Shown here piece after piece: positions 33,625 to 43,186 of a stretch of DNA of 64,000 nucleotides; position 1 is the stretch's first letter; each line of letters opens with the position of its first letter. Under the pieces are notes generated by a model that saw nothing but the letters and a program-made list of their open reading frames with translations, ran no database searches and had not been told where the DNA came from. The DNA comes from Actinacidiphila oryziradicis. GTDB lineage: Bacteria; Actinomycetota; Actinomycetes; Streptomycetales; Streptomycetaceae. The translations under genes and the position numbers were made by a program. The stretch is taken from contig NZ_SUMC01000002.1 in assembly GCF_005047355.1 (NCBI RefSeq), positions 266,769 through 330,768 on the forward strand, given 5' to 3'.

Positions 33625-34431
33625 GTGAGCGAGCCACACGGAGGACCGGAGTACTTCGGGTCGGAGGTACGCCACGCCCGCCTGCACGCCAGCCTGAAGC
33701 AGAAGGATCTGGCGACCAGCACCTGCTACGCATCGTCGTACGTCGGCATGGTGGAGAACGGCGAACGACTCGGCAGCGCCGAGTTCGCGCGCGGCTGCGA
33801 CGAGGTGTTCAACACCAGCGGGTTCTTCGCCCGCCTGCGGGAGCGGCTGAGCCAGCGCGGCCACCCGGAGTGGTTCGTGCCGTACGTGCGGCTCGAGGCG
33901 ACCGCGACCTCGATCCTGGACTACAGCGCGACCCTCATCATGGGCATGCTGCAGACCCCGGAGTACGCGGATGCGCTGTTCCGCGCCGTGAATCCACGGG
34001 ACGACGTGGAAGTGACCAAGGAAAAGATCCAGGCGCGCATGGAACGCCATGCCGTGATGGCTGGCGAAAGTCCCCCACTGCTCTGGGTGATCCTCAACGA
34101 GGCCTGCCTTCGGCGCGTGGTCGGCGGCCCCGAGATCCTGCGCGAGCAGCTCGGGCATCTGCTGCAGGAGGCGGAGTCACCGCACATCACCTTGCAGGTG
34201 CTGCCCTTCAGTACCGGCGCGCCGCCGTCCACGAGCAGCTTCACGCTGCTGACGTTCGAAGACGACCCGACTGTCGTGTACGCGGAGACCACGCTTGGAG
34301 GCCAGGTGGTCGACTCCCCCAAGGACGTGGCGAGCACCGTGGAAAAGTATGACCGCTTGCGCGCGGATGCTCTGTCGCCGGAGGATTCAATCGCTCTTGT
34401 CCGCAAGGCGATTGAGGAGCTGTCCAGATGA
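33625..34431 (+). CDS. XRE-family regulator with DUF5753-type C-terminal domain
   Basis: 268 residues from GTG 33625, after AAGGGAG. HTH: FGSEVRHARLHASLKQKDLA then SSYVGMVENGERLGS. The remaining 190 residues fit DUF5753 (LDYSATLIMGMLQTPEYADA, LLWVILNEACLRRVVGGPEI, ITLQVLPFSTGAPPSTSSFT, VVYAETTLGGQVVDSPKDVA), found in WhiJ-type streptomycete regulators. Overlaps the following DUF397 gene by 4 bp. Such pairs are thought to act as regulator plus small antagonist in development or antibiotic control. Confidence 0.88.
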   Translation: MSEPHGGPEYFGSEVRHARLHASLKQKDLATSTCYASSYVGMVENGERLGSAEFARGCDEVFNTSGFFARLRERLSQRGHPEWFVPYVRLEATATSILDYSATLIMGMLQTPEYADALFRAVNPRDDVEVTKEKIQARMERHAVMAGESPPLLWVILNEACLRRVVGGPEILREQLGHLLQEAESPHITLQVLPFSTGAPPSTSSFTLLTFEDDPTVVYAETTLGGQVVDSPKDVASTVEKYDRLRADALSPEDSIALVRKAIEELSR

Positions 34432-34652
34432 GCCATATCACCTTCGAACGCTCCCGTGCACGGTGGGAAAGGTCCAGCTACAGCGGCGGCGAAGGCGGCC
34501 AGTGCGTCGAGTTCGCTCGTGACTTCGCCGCCTCCGGCATCGTCCCCGTCCGGGACAGCAAGGACCCGGAAGGTCCGGCGATCGTCACCTCCCCCGGCAG
34601 CTGGACATCATTCGTCTCCGCCGTCCGGAGCGGCGGGTTGGCCGACCTCTAA
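34428..34652 (+). CDS. DUF397 small protein
   Basis: 74 residues, start ATGA-overlapping the XRE gene. The signature is W-x-x-SSYSGGEGGQCVEFA, then VPVRDSKDPEGPAIVTSPGS and WTSFVSAVRSG, all hallmarks of DUF397. Genetic work on related loci places it with its XRE partner; the biochemical role is not settled. Confidence 0.92.
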   Translation: MSHITFERSRARWERSSYSGGEGGQCVEFARDFAASGIVPVRDSKDPEGPAIVTSPGSWTSFVSAVRSGGLADL

Positions 34653-34949
34653 TCCCGGCTCAGCCAGCCCGTCCACGTACGGATCTCGGCGGGCTCGTTG
34701 GCGAATTCCACAGCCGGCACCCGGATCAATTGGTGGAGCAGCGCTGCCGCGCGGTGATGAGGTTCCGCATCCCTTTCGGACGACCTACGGCTGTTCGTGC
34801 CGGCGGCCGAGCGTGGACTGGCCGGACGGCCGCCCGGTGATCACCCGTGATCCGGGGGACTACAAGGGCATGGCCGGGGTCCGCACCATCCCGCTGCGCT
34901 GACACGCGAGGGGGCGGCGCCCCGCGGACACCGCCCTCCAGCATGTCTC
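34653..34949. other. Region with a possible gene remnant
   Basis: 297 bp. One plus-strand frame ends in a sensible-looking tail (FRTTYGCSCRRPSVDWPDGR, ITRDPGDYKGMAGVRTIPLR, stop at 34900-34902) without a credible beginning. It may be the last third of a lost gene. Confidence 0.35.
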
Positions 34950-36143
34950 TCAACCCTTGACGCAGACGACCTGCTTGAGCTTCGCGACGACCTCGACCAG
35001 ATCCTGCTGCTGGTGGATGACCTTCTCGATCGACTTGTACGCACCCGGAATCTCATCCACCACGCCCGAGTCCTTCCGGCATTCCACGCCCCGGGTCTGC
35101 TCCTCCAGATCACGCGTCGAGAACCGCTTCTTCGCCGCGTTGCGGCTCATCTTCCGTCCCGCGCCGTGCGAGGCGGAATTGAAGGCGTCCGCATTGCCGA
35201 GGCCCTTCACGATGTATGAACCGGTGCCCATCGAGCCCGGGATGATGCCGTAGTCACCGCTGCCGGCCCGGATCGCACCCTTTCTGGTGACGAGCAGGTC
35301 CATACCGTCGTAGCGCTCCTCGGCCACGTAATTGTGGTGGCAGGAAATGACGGGCTCGAAGGCCACCTTGGCCTTCTTGAATTCCTTGCGTACGACATCC
35401 TGGAACAGCGCCATCATGATGGCCCGGTTCCGCTTCGCGTAATCCTGGGCCCAGAACAGATCGCGCCGGTACGCCGCCATCTGCGGGGTGTCCGAGATGA
35501 AGACGGCGAGGTCGCGGTCGACGAGGCCCTGATTGTGCGGGAGCTTCTGTGCCTGGCCGATGTGATACTCGGCGAGTTCCTTGCCGATGTTCCGGGAGCC
35601 GGAGTGCAGCATCAGCCAGACGATTCCGTCCGAATCGAGCGTGACTTCGCAGAAGTGGTTGCCTCCGCCAAGCGTTCCCATCTGCTTGACGGCCCGCTCC
35701 TCACGGAATTTGACCGCTTCCGCCAGCCCGTCGAACCCCGCCCAGAACCCGTCCCAGTCCCCCGTCGGGAAGCCGTGCAGCCGGCGCGGGTCGACCGCCT
35801 CGGCGTGCATCCCCCGGCCCACCGGAATCGCCTCCTCGATCTTCGACCGGAGCCGCGACAGATCTTCCGGAAGGTCATCGGCGGTGAGCGAGGTCTTGAC
35901 GGCGCTCATGCCGCAGCCGATGTCGACCCCGACGGCCGCCGGGCAGACAGCGCCCTGCATGGCGATGACGGAGCCGACTGTCGCGCCCTTGCCGTAGTGG
36001 ACGTCGGGCATGACGGCAAGCCCCTTGATCCACGGGAGTGACGAGACGTTACGGAGCTGCTGCATGGCGACGCTCTCGACCGTGGCCGGGTCGGCCCACA
36101 TGCGGATGGGTACCCGGACGCCAGGCACTTCGGTGTAGGACAT
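34950..36143 (-). CDS. rtcB: RNA-splicing ligase RtcB
   Basis: 397 residues from ATG 36143, with GGGGGA five bases upstream. RtcB joins 2',3'-cyclic phosphate (3'-phosphate) and 5'-OH RNA ends using GTP and Mn. Metal and nucleotide motifs: MPDVHYGKGATVGSV, GVDIGCGMSAV, LGGGNHFCEV, MLHSGSRNIG, SCHHNYV and ASHGAGRKMSR, whose His is the guanylylated residue. Length and motif order are complete. The gene stands alone between the XRE-DUF397 pair and lipoprotein genes; no RtcA or archease gene is adjacent. Confidence 0.95.
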   Translation of the reverse strand: MSYTEVPGVRVPIRMWADPATVESVAMQQLRNVSSLPWIKGLAVMPDVHYGKGATVGSVIAMQGAVCPAAVGVDIGCGMSAVKTSLTADDLPEDLSRLRSKIEEAIPVGRGMHAEAVDPRRLHGFPTGDWDGFWAGFDGLAEAVKFREERAVKQMGTLGGGNHFCEVTLDSDGIVWLMLHSGSRNIGKELAEYHIGQAQKLPHNQGLVDRDLAVFISDTPQMAAYRRDLFWAQDYAKRNRAIMMALFQDVVRKEFKKAKVAFEPVISCHHNYVAEERYDGMDLLVTRKGAIRAGSGDYGIIPGSMGTGSYIVKGLGNADAFNSASHGAGRKMSRNAAKKRFSTRDLEEQTRGVECRKDSGVVDEIPGAYKSIEKVIHQQQDLVEVVAKLKQVVCVKG

Positions 36144-36337
36144 CTCGGTCCCCCTGTAGCAGTGAGCAAAGCGGTACGACAAAGCAATTATCGGCGAAAA
36201 CGGAAATCAAGCACGAAGACGGAGATACCGCCATCCGGACCGGCGAGCGCATCAGCGCGTGCGGTAGACATTGTCTCCACTGGCCGCGCACGCGCGCCAA
36301 GGATTAAACGGGTTCGCCTGCGGAAGGGGCCAGGTCA

Positions 36338-37165
36338 GTGCAGCGATCGGGAGGTAGCACCGCAAGGGGGCTGCTGGCCGCGGCGTGCTCCGCAGTGCTC
36401 GCGGTAGCGGCGCTCGCGGGATGCAGCGGCGGCAGCGGGACGAACAACGCCGGGGCGGACTCGAAGCAGGCGGGGAGCACGGCTTCGGTGTCGGCGGCGC
36501 CGCCGGGAAAGTACCGGGTGCTGCCGGAGCCGTGCGGGTCGGTCGGGCAGAACACCCTCAAGGCGCTGTTGCCCGAGTCGAGCGACTACGCGGGGCAGGC
36601 GACGCTGACGTACGACACGGACCGCCGGGTGGGCTGCAACTGGTCCGGGAAGACGGACCGGGGCACCCGGAATCTGAGCATCGACATCGAGCGGGCAGTG
36701 TCGTACGACCCGACCGTGAGCGACGAGGACGAGGCGCGGCAGCTATACGACAAGGAGGCGGTCGCGGCAGGCCTTCCTGCGTCCTCACCCTCTGCCTCGT
36801 CGTCCGCCACTGCGTCCCCCACGGCATCGGCATCGGCGTCCGCGTCGCTGTCCGCCGCCGCCACCGCATCCACCTCCGCATCCACCTCCGCATCCGATTC
36901 CGCATCCGATTCCGCATCCGATTCCGCAGCGCCGGCGCCCCGGGTGCTCAGCGGGCTCGGGAACAGCGCGTTTCTGAACGACGTGCTGACGACCAAGGAC
37001 TCGGGGGTGCACCGGGACGTGACGGTCGTGTTCCGGAAGGCGAATGTGCTGGTCACGCTGGTGTTCTCACAGTGGTCGACGGACAACTCGGTGACGCCGG
37101 GAAGCCAGGAGTTGCAGGACGGAGCACGGAAGGCCGCGGGCGAAATCGCCGGGCAATTCAGCTAG
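36338..37165 (+). CDS. DUF3558-like lipoprotein with repeat linker
   Basis: 275 residues from GTG 36338. Lipobox VLAVAALAGC, then Ser/Gly. The domain (PEPCGSVGQNTLKALLPESS, RRVGCNWSGKTDRGTRNLSI) is split by a Ser/Ala/Asp low-complexity insert (SASDSASDSASDS) encoded by a 12-bp repeat TCCGCATCCGAT around 36890-36928; the C-terminal part resumes with DVTVVFRKANVLVTLVFSQW. Related to the neighbour at 37233. Surface lipoprotein of unknown role; insert length probably varies between strains. Confidence 0.8.
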   Translation: MQRSGGSTARGLLAAACSAVLAVAALAGCSGGSGTNNAGADSKQAGSTASVSAAPPGKYRVLPEPCGSVGQNTLKALLPESSDYAGQATLTYDTDRRVGCNWSGKTDRGTRNLSIDIERAVSYDPTVSDEDEARQLYDKEAVAAGLPASSPSASSSATASPTASASASASLSAAATASTSASTSASDSASDSASDSAAPAPRVLSGLGNSAFLNDVLTTKDSGVHRDVTVVFRKANVLVTLVFSQWSTDNSVTPGSQELQDGARKAAGEIAGQFS

Positions 37166-37232
37166 CAGGGACATACCACGGACGCAGGCAGAATTGGGGT
37201 GCCCGCGAGGCCGCCGCGTAGTCTGTGTGGCT

Positions 37233-37934
37233 ATGCAACGATCAGCGCCCCGTCTCGCCCGTCTGCTCGCGAGCGCAGCCGTGCCGGTGATGCTCATCGC
37301 CGGCTGCTCCTCGGGATCGGATTCCAGCTCGTCGAAGAAGGCCTCGGACGGCAATCCGTCCGTCTCCGGTTCCGCCTCCCCGTCGCCGTCCCCGACACTC
37401 GCGGCAGCCAAGTACGCGAAGCTGCCGGACCCCTGCAAGTCGGTGACGCAGAAGACGGTCAAGCAGCTGGTGCCGAAGGTGAAGGACACCAGCGGCCTGG
37501 CCGCGAAGTCCTCCGACGCCACCGCCCGGGGCGGCTGCTCCTGGAACGGCCTGGACGGCTTCCAGTACCGGTGGCTGGACGTGGCGCTGCAGCGCTTCGA
37601 GACGGTCCCCGGGATCGGCTCCGCCGAGGAGCAGGCGGTGAAGCGGTACGGGGAGCAGGTCGCCGCGGCGACCGCGACGAAGGGCGCGAAGTCGGGCGCC
37701 GTTGCCGGACTCGGCGGCGATACGGCGACGATGGTGACCGCCGAGGTGACGAAGGACAAGGAGCAGTACCAGCAGGTGACAGTGGTCACCCGGACCGGGA
37801 ATGTCGTGGCGGTCCTGTCCTACAACGGCGCGGGCATGGAGAGCGCGAAGACGCCGAAGGCGGCGGACCTGCAGAAAGGCGCCAAGGCGGCGGCCAAGGA
37901 AGCCATGGCGTCGGTCGCTACAACGAACACGTAA
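37233..37934 (+). CDS. DUF3558-like lipoprotein
   Basis: 233 residues from ATG 37233. Signal peptide with lipobox MLIAGC, Ser-rich linker with SPSPSP, then the DUF3558-type domain: LPDPCKSVTQKTVKQLVPKV, RGGCSWNGLDGFQYRWLDVA and VVTRTGNVVAVLSYNGAGME. Two conserved Cys can form a disulfide outside the membrane. Follows the 36338 gene by 67 bp; likely one transcription unit of two paralogues. Function unknown. Confidence 0.82.
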   Translation: MQRSAPRLARLLASAAVPVMLIAGCSSGSDSSSSKKASDGNPSVSGSASPSPSPTLAAAKYAKLPDPCKSVTQKTVKQLVPKVKDTSGLAAKSSDATARGGCSWNGLDGFQYRWLDVALQRFETVPGIGSAEEQAVKRYGEQVAAATATKGAKSGAVAGLGGDTATMVTAEVTKDKEQYQQVTVVTRTGNVVAVLSYNGAGMESAKTPKAADLQKGAKAAAKEAMASVATTNT

Positions 37935-38099
37935 CGGACAGGCCCCACTCCGCTGCACGTAACAACTGCCACACAACTTCCGCCCTATATGCACCAATTT
38001 CGCACGATTGTGCGAGACCTTCCCCGGTTCATGTGGCAGGCTGAGCCTGCCAGTTGCCGAGTCGCGAGTCGGGGAGGGTCGCGGTTGTCCGCGATACAG

Positions 38100-39368
38100 A
38101 TGAACCGGACGCACCGCATTTTGGTCGGTGTGGTCATCGCCGGTGCGGTCGTCATCGCCGCGATCGGCTTCGCAGGTTCCTACGCGGCGGTGCGGGAGCT
38201 GGCGCTGCACAAAGGCTTCGGCTGGTTCTCGAACGTCTTCCCGGTCGGCATCGACGCCGGGATCGTGGTGCTTCTCGCCCTGGACCTGCTCCTGACCTGG
38301 CTGCGCATACCCTTCCCCCTGCTTCGGCAGACCGCGTGGCTGTTGACGGCCGCCACGATCGCCTTCAACGGCGCCACCGCCTGGCCCGACCCGCTCGGCG
38401 TCGGGATGCACGGCATCATCCCGATCCTCTTCGTCGTCTGCGTCGAGGCCGCCCGGCACGCGATCGGGCGCGTCGCGGACATCACCGCCGACAAGCACAT
38501 GGAGTCGGTGCGCATCACGCGCTGGGTCCTCGCGCCCGTGCCGACCTTCCGGCTGTGGCGCCGCATGAAGCTGTGGGAGCTCCGCTCGTACGACGAGGTC
38601 ATCAAGCTCGAGCAGGACCGCCTCGTCTACCGCGCCCGCCTCCGGGCCCGCTACGGCCGCGCCTGGCGCCGCAGAGCCCCCGTCGAGGCCCTGATGCCGC
38701 TGCGCCTCGCCCGCTTCGGCGTGCCCCTCGCCGAGACCGGCCCTGTCGGCCTCGCCGCAGCCGGCATCGTCGTCCAGACCCCCGCCATGCTCGCCCCGGC
38801 CCCGGAGCCGGTACCCGTGCCGGAACGAACCCCGGAACCGGCCGCCGCGGCGGGGCCGGCCCCCGCACCGCCGCCAGCGCCGGAGCCCGTGTACGAACCG
38901 GTGATCGAATCAGAACCGCAGACCGCGTACGTACCCGAGCCGGCTCCCGCGATCCTGGTCCCGACCGGCAACGGCAGCCACCGCACCCTGGCCAACGGCA
39001 GCGGCGGGGTCCGCTCGGTCTCCGCCGCCTACCTCGGCCCCGATCCGGAGCCGGAGCCCGATCCGGAGCCCGAACTCGAGTACTCGCCCGAGTTCACGGT
39101 CGAGGTCCCGATCCCGGTCCTGCCCGAATACGCGTCCGAGCCGGAGCCCCCGGCGGACGAGTCGTCCCGCCAGGAGATCTACGCCCGGGCCTTCCTGGCG
39201 TACCGCGCCCAGTACGGCGACTTCCCGAACGCCCGCCAGTTCGGCCTCATGCTGCAGGACCGCTACGGCATCGAGGGCCCGAACGGCGGCCCCCTCAGCG
39301 AGAGCACCCTCCGGCCGCACCTGCGCGGCCTGCGGCGCTCGGTCGAGGCCGCGCCCTCCGCGCGGTAA
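38100..39368 (+). CDS. DUF2637 membrane protein with long Pro/Glu-rich tail
   Basis: 422 residues from ATG 38100. Four membrane helices in the first 130 residues (LVGVVIAGAVVIAAIGFAGS, NVFPVGIDAGIVVLLALDLL, TAWLLTAATIAFNGATAWPD, GIIPILFVVCVEAARHAIG) form the DUF2637 domain, also seen in plasmid SpdB2-like proteins. A basic segment (WRRMKLWELRSYDEVIKLEQ) follows, then about 150 residues rich in Pro, Glu and Ala, and a C-terminal helical domain (EIYARAFLAYRAQYGDFPNA, RQFGLMLQDRYGIEG) that looks DNA- or protein-binding. The role is unknown; the core position beside lysS is common in streptomycetes as I recall. Confidence 0.8.
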   Translation: MNRTHRILVGVVIAGAVVIAAIGFAGSYAAVRELALHKGFGWFSNVFPVGIDAGIVVLLALDLLLTWLRIPFPLLRQTAWLLTAATIAFNGATAWPDPLGVGMHGIIPILFVVCVEAARHAIGRVADITADKHMESVRITRWVLAPVPTFRLWRRMKLWELRSYDEVIKLEQDRLVYRARLRARYGRAWRRRAPVEALMPLRLARFGVPLAETGPVGLAAAGIVVQTPAMLAPAPEPVPVPERTPEPAAAAGPAPAPPPAPEPVYEPVIESEPQTAYVPEPAPAILVPTGNGSHRTLANGSGGVRSVSAAYLGPDPEPEPDPEPELEYSPEFTVEVPIPVLPEYASEPEPPADESSRQEIYARAFLAYRAQYGDFPNARQFGLMLQDRYGIEGPNGGPLSESTLRPHLRGLRRSVEAAPSAR

Positions 39369-39416
39369 CTCGCCGCCCACCCGCCGCAGCGCCGCAGGCG
39401 AGCCCGGCAGGACCCC

Positions 39417-41153
39417 TCAGGGGGCCAGAAGCTTCCGCACCCGCTCGGCCCCGACCGCCAGCAGCAACGTCGGCAGCCTCGGCCCGGTGTCCCGCCCGAC
39501 AAGCAGCCGGTACAGCAGCGCGAAGAAAGTCCGCTGCGCGACCTTCAGCTCGGGCGTCGGCTTCGCGTCCAACGGAAGCCCCGCCTGGATCTTCGGCACC
39601 GCGTACACATGCGCGGTGAGCCCGTCCAGCGACCAGTGGTCGTCCAGCCCCTCCAGCAGCAGGCGCAGCGACTCCCGCTCGGCCTCGCCGAGCGAGCCCA
39701 GCAGCTCGGTATCCGGCTCGTCCCGGACCCGGGTGCGCTGGTCGGCCGGAACATGGGTGGTGATCCAGGCCTGGGCGCGGTCGAGCCGGGGCCGGGTCTC
39801 GTCGAGTGAGGTGACCGGATTCCCCGGGTCGAGGTCGCGCAGAATCCGCAGCGTCTGCTGCTCGTCGCCCGTCGTGATGTCGACGACGGAGGCAAGCGTG
39901 CGGTACGACAGCGGCCGGGGCGTCCTCGGCAGCTCGCGGTCGGCGGTGCGCGTAGCGCGGCTGTACGCGGCGGCGTCAGCGGCCTGCGCCGAGCCGTCCG
40001 CGATCTTGCGCTCCAGCGCGTCCCACTCGTCGTAGAGCCGCTGGATCTCCTGGTCGAAGGCGATCTTGAACGACTGGTTGGGCCTGCGCCGCGCGTACAG
40101 CCAGCGCAGCAGCGGCGCCTCCATGATCTCGAGGGCGTCCGCAGGGATCGGAACCCCGCCCTTCGAGCTCGACATCTTGGCCATGCCGCTGATGCCGACG
40201 AAGGCGTACATCGGCCCGATGGGCTGCTCGCCGCCGAAGATCTCGCGCACGATCTGGCCGCCGACCACGAAGGACGACCCGGGCGACGAATGATCAACGC
40301 CCGAGGGTTCGAAGATCACGCCCTCGTAAGCCCAGCGCATCGGCCAGTCGACCTTCCAGACCAGCTTGCCGCGGTTGTGCTCGGAGAGCTTGACGGTCTC
40401 CTCGTGCCCGCACACACAGCTGTATGTGAGCTCGGTCGTCTCGTCGTCGTACGCGGTGACCGTGGTCAGGTCGCGGTCGCAGACCGAGCAGTAGGGCTTG
40501 TACGGGAAGTACCCCGCGCCGCCGGTGCTGCCGTCGTCCTCGTCCGCGGCGCCGGAGCCCTCGGCGGCCTCGATCTCGGCCTCGTCGACAGGCTTCTGCT
40601 GCTGCTTGGGAGCGGCCTTCGCCCCGGGCTTGGCCTTTGTGCGGTACCGGTCCAGCACCGCGTCGATCTGCGCGCGCTCGCGCATCGCGAAGAGGATCTG
40701 CTCGCGGTACGCACCCGCCGTGTACTGCTCGGTCTGGCTGATCCCGCGGTACTCGATGCCCAGCTCGGCGAGCGCGGCGATCATCGGGGCCTTGAAGTGC
40801 TCGGCCCAGGAGGAGTACTCACTCCCCGCAGGCGCGGGCACCGCGGTCAGCGGCTTGCCGATGTGCTCGGCCCACGACGGATCGATGCCGGCCGGGACCT
40901 TGCGGAACCGGTCGTAGTCGTCCCAGGACAGGATGTGCACGACCTCGCGGCCCCGGCGCCTGATCTCGTCGGCGACGAGGTGCGGGGTCATGACCTCGCG
41001 CAGATTGCCGAGGTGGATGGGGCCGGAGGGGCTGAGTCCTGACGCGACGACGACGGGTTTGCCGGGGGCTCGACGATCCGCCTCGGCGATGACCTCGTCC
41101 GCGAAACGGGAGACCCAGTCGGCCTCGGTGGTGCTCTGAGCCACGATCGGCAC
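39417..41153 (-). CDS. lysS: Class I lysyl-tRNA synthetase
   Basis: 578 residues from GTG 41153 (GTG 41144 also possible). It charges tRNA-Lys but belongs to class I, the archaeal-type LysK fold, rather than class II: HIGH-like motif SGLSPSGPIHLGNLREVMTP and KMSKS-like AKMSSSKGGVPI. A zinc-ribbon-like insert shows CSVCDRDL and CVCGHE. An acidic/Lys-rich insertion (KPGAKAAPKQQQKPVDEAEI) lies before it. Divergent from argS across a 131-bp promoter region. Confidence 0.93.
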   Translation of the reverse strand: MPIVAQSTTEADWVSRFADEVIAEADRRAPGKPVVVASGLSPSGPIHLGNLREVMTPHLVADEIRRRGREVVHILSWDDYDRFRKVPAGIDPSWAEHIGKPLTAVPAPAGSEYSSWAEHFKAPMIAALAELGIEYRGISQTEQYTAGAYREQILFAMRERAQIDAVLDRYRTKAKPGAKAAPKQQQKPVDEAEIEAAEGSGAADEDDGSTGGAGYFPYKPYCSVCDRDLTTVTAYDDETTELTYSCVCGHEETVKLSEHNRGKLVWKVDWPMRWAYEGVIFEPSGVDHSSPGSSFVVGGQIVREIFGGEQPIGPMYAFVGISGMAKMSSSKGGVPIPADALEIMEAPLLRWLYARRRPNQSFKIAFDQEIQRLYDEWDALERKIADGSAQAADAAAYSRATRTADRELPRTPRPLSYRTLASVVDITTGDEQQTLRILRDLDPGNPVTSLDETRPRLDRAQAWITTHVPADQRTRVRDEPDTELLGSLGEAERESLRLLLEGLDDHWSLDGLTAHVYAVPKIQAGLPLDAKPTPELKVAQRTFFALLYRLLVGRDTGPRLPTLLLAVGAERVRKLLAP

Positions 41154-41178
41154 ACATCCCTCTCGTACTCGCCGTACA

Positions 41179-41222
41179 CAAGTCCGGCGGGGTCAATTAA
41201 TGCAAGTCTGGCAGGGTCAATT
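41179..41222. repeat. Direct repeat in the lysS-argS divergent promoter
   Basis: CAAGTCCGGCGGGGTCAATT and CAAGTCTGGCAGGGTCAATT (18 of 20 identical) are spaced 24 bp start to start. Placed between two tRNA synthetase genes, they could be tandem binding sites of a regulator facing the same side of the DNA helix roughly every two turns. Confidence 0.55.
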
Positions 41223-41284
41223 GTCTGGGATACTGGGTTGCTCGCCAAACCACTTAGCAGCCCCCTATCGAAACGGCTCGGCCC

Positions 41285-43024
41285 ATGGCTTCGGTTCCGT
41301 CCCTCTCCGCCACGATCCAGCAGCGCATCGCCGACGTCCTCGGCGCCGATCCGCTGCTGCGACGTAGCGACCGGGCCGACTTCCAGGCCAACGGGGTGCT
41401 GGGCCTGGCCAAGCGGAACAAGGCCAACCCGCGCGAGCTCGCCGCCAAGGTCGTCACCGCTCTCCCCGCCGACGGCGAGCTGATCGCGGACATCGAGGTG
41501 TCCGGCCCCGGCTTCCTCAACATCACGGTCTCCGACGCCGCCATCACCAACATCCTCGCCGCCCGCGCGGCGGACGGTCGCCTCGGCGTTCCGTCGGCCG
41601 AGAAGCCGGGGATCACGGTCATCGACTACGCCCAGCCCAATGTGGCGAAGGAGATGCACGTCGGCCACCTCCGCTCCTCGGTGATCGGCGACGCGATCGC
41701 CAAGATCCTCGAATTCGAGGGCGAGACGGTGATCCGCCGCCACCACATCGGCGACTGGGGCACCCAGTTCGGCATGCTCGTCCAGTATCTGATCGAGCAC
41801 CCGCACGAGCTGGACGCCTCTCCCGAGGGCAGCGACGGCGAGGAGTCGATGTCCCGGCTGGACCGGGTCTACAAGGCGGGGCGGGCGCTCTTCGACACCG
41901 ACGAGGAGTTCAAGACCCGCAGCCGCAAGCGGCTGGTCGAGCTACAGGCCGGCGACCCGGAGACGCTCGCGATCTGGCAGCAGTTCGTGGACGAGTCGAA
42001 GATCTACTTCTACTCGGTCTACGACAAGCTCGACATCGCCATCCGCGACGAGGACATCGTCGGCGAGAGCGGCTACAACGACATGCTGGTCGAGACCTGC
42101 AAGCTGCTTGAGGACACCGGCGTCGCCGTGCGGTCCAACGGTGCGCTGTGCGTGTTCTTCGACGACATCAAGGGCAAGGACGGCGAGCCGGTACCGCTGA
42201 TCGTGCAGAAGGCGGACGGCGGCTTCGGCTACGCCGCCACCGACCTGTCCGCGATCCGCAACCGGGTGCGGGATCTGCACGCCGACACCCTGCTGTATGT
42301 CGTCGATGTCCGGCAGGCGCTGCATTTCAAGATGGTCTTCGCCACCGCCCGCCGGGCGGGCTGGCTGACCGAGGAGATCACCGTCAAGCACATCCCCTTC
42401 GGCACGGTCCTGGGCAAGGACGGCAAGCCGTTCAAGACCCGTGCGGGCGAATCCTTCCGGCTGGTCGACCTGCTGGACGAGGCGGTGGACCGGGCAAAGT
42501 CCGTCGTCCGGGAGAAGAACGAAGAACTGTCGGAGCAGGAGATCGAGGAACGCGGCGCCGAGGTCGGCATCGGCGCGATCAAGTACGCGGACCTGTCCAC
42601 CTCCCTGGGCCGCGATTATGTCTTCGACCTCGACCGGATGGTGTCGCTGACCGGTGACACGAGTGTCTACCTGCAGTACGCCTTCGCCCGCATCCAGTCG
42701 ATCCTCCGCAAGGCCGGAGATGCCCGGCCCTCCCCCCACCCGGAGCTTCCGCTGGCCCCGGCGGAGCGTGCTCTCGGGCTGCTGCTGGACGAATTCGGCA
42801 ACACGCTGGAAAGCGTCAGCGAGACCTACGAGCCCCACAAGCTGGCCTCGTACCTCTACTCGGTGGCCTCGGCCTTCGCGACGTTCTACGAGCAGTGCCC
42901 AGTCCTCAAGGCCGAGAATTCGGTCGAGCTCCGGGAGAACCGCCTGTTCCTGTGCGAGCTGACCGGCCGCACCCTGCACCAGGGCATGGTACTGCTGGGC
43001 ATCCGGACGCCCGAGCGCCTCTGA
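41285..43024 (+). CDS. argS: Arginyl-tRNA synthetase
   Basis: 579 residues. N-terminal Add-1 domain ([20 protein letters not shown]), class I HIGH motif in [19 protein letters not shown] near residue 125, [17 protein letters not shown], the degenerate second motif region [19 protein letters not shown], and a C-terminal anticodon-binding DALR domain ([40 protein letters not shown]). Charges tRNA-Arg. Full length. Followed by a hairpin terminator. Confidence 0.96.
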   Translation: MASVPSLSATIQQRIADVLGADPLLRRSDRADFQANGVLGLAKRNKANPRELAAKVVTALPADGELIADIEVSGPGFLNITVSDAAITNILAARAADGRLGVPSAEKPGITVIDYAQPNVAKEMHVGHLRSSVIGDAIAKILEFEGETVIRRHHIGDWGTQFGMLVQYLIEHPHELDASPEGSDGEESMSRLDRVYKAGRALFDTDEEFKTRSRKRLVELQAGDPETLAIWQQFVDESKIYFYSVYDKLDIAIRDEDIVGESGYNDMLVETCKLLEDTGVAVRSNGALCVFFDDIKGKDGEPVPLIVQKADGGFGYAATDLSAIRNRVRDLHADTLLYVVDVRQALHFKMVFATARRAGWLTEEITVKHIPFGTVLGKDGKPFKTRAGESFRLVDLLDEAVDRAKSVVREKNEELSEQEIEERGAEVGIGAIKYADLSTSLGRDYVFDLDRMVSLTGDTSVYLQYAFARIQSILRKAGDARPSPHPELPLAPAERALGLLLDEFGNTLESVSETYEPHKLASYLYSVASAFATFYEQCPVLKAENSVELRENRLFLCELTGRTLHQGMVLLGIRTPERL

Positions 43025-43044
43025 GCGCTCCAATGCGCCCCCCA

Positions 43045-43081
43045 TATGGCGGCCCCGGTGCACACTGCCAGGGCCGCCATA
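43045..43081 (+). terminator. Hairpin after argS
   Basis: An 11-bp perfect stem TATGGCGGCCC / GGGCCGCCATA with a 15-nt loop, 21 bp after the argS stop. No T-run, as usual for high-GC actinobacteria. Confidence 0.75.
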
Positions 43082-43186
43082 GGGCTGCTTTGGCCCGTTT
43101 TGACCGGCAGAATCGTTACTGGACGCGTCCTACGATCGAGATGAGGTCCCGTGACCGACAAGGACGAGGCAGACAGGAGGAGCGAC

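Noticed and set aside
41154..41284. T-box leader for lysS or argS
   Set aside because: No T-box sequence or specifier-loop helices could be found in 131 bp; direct repeats are too short.
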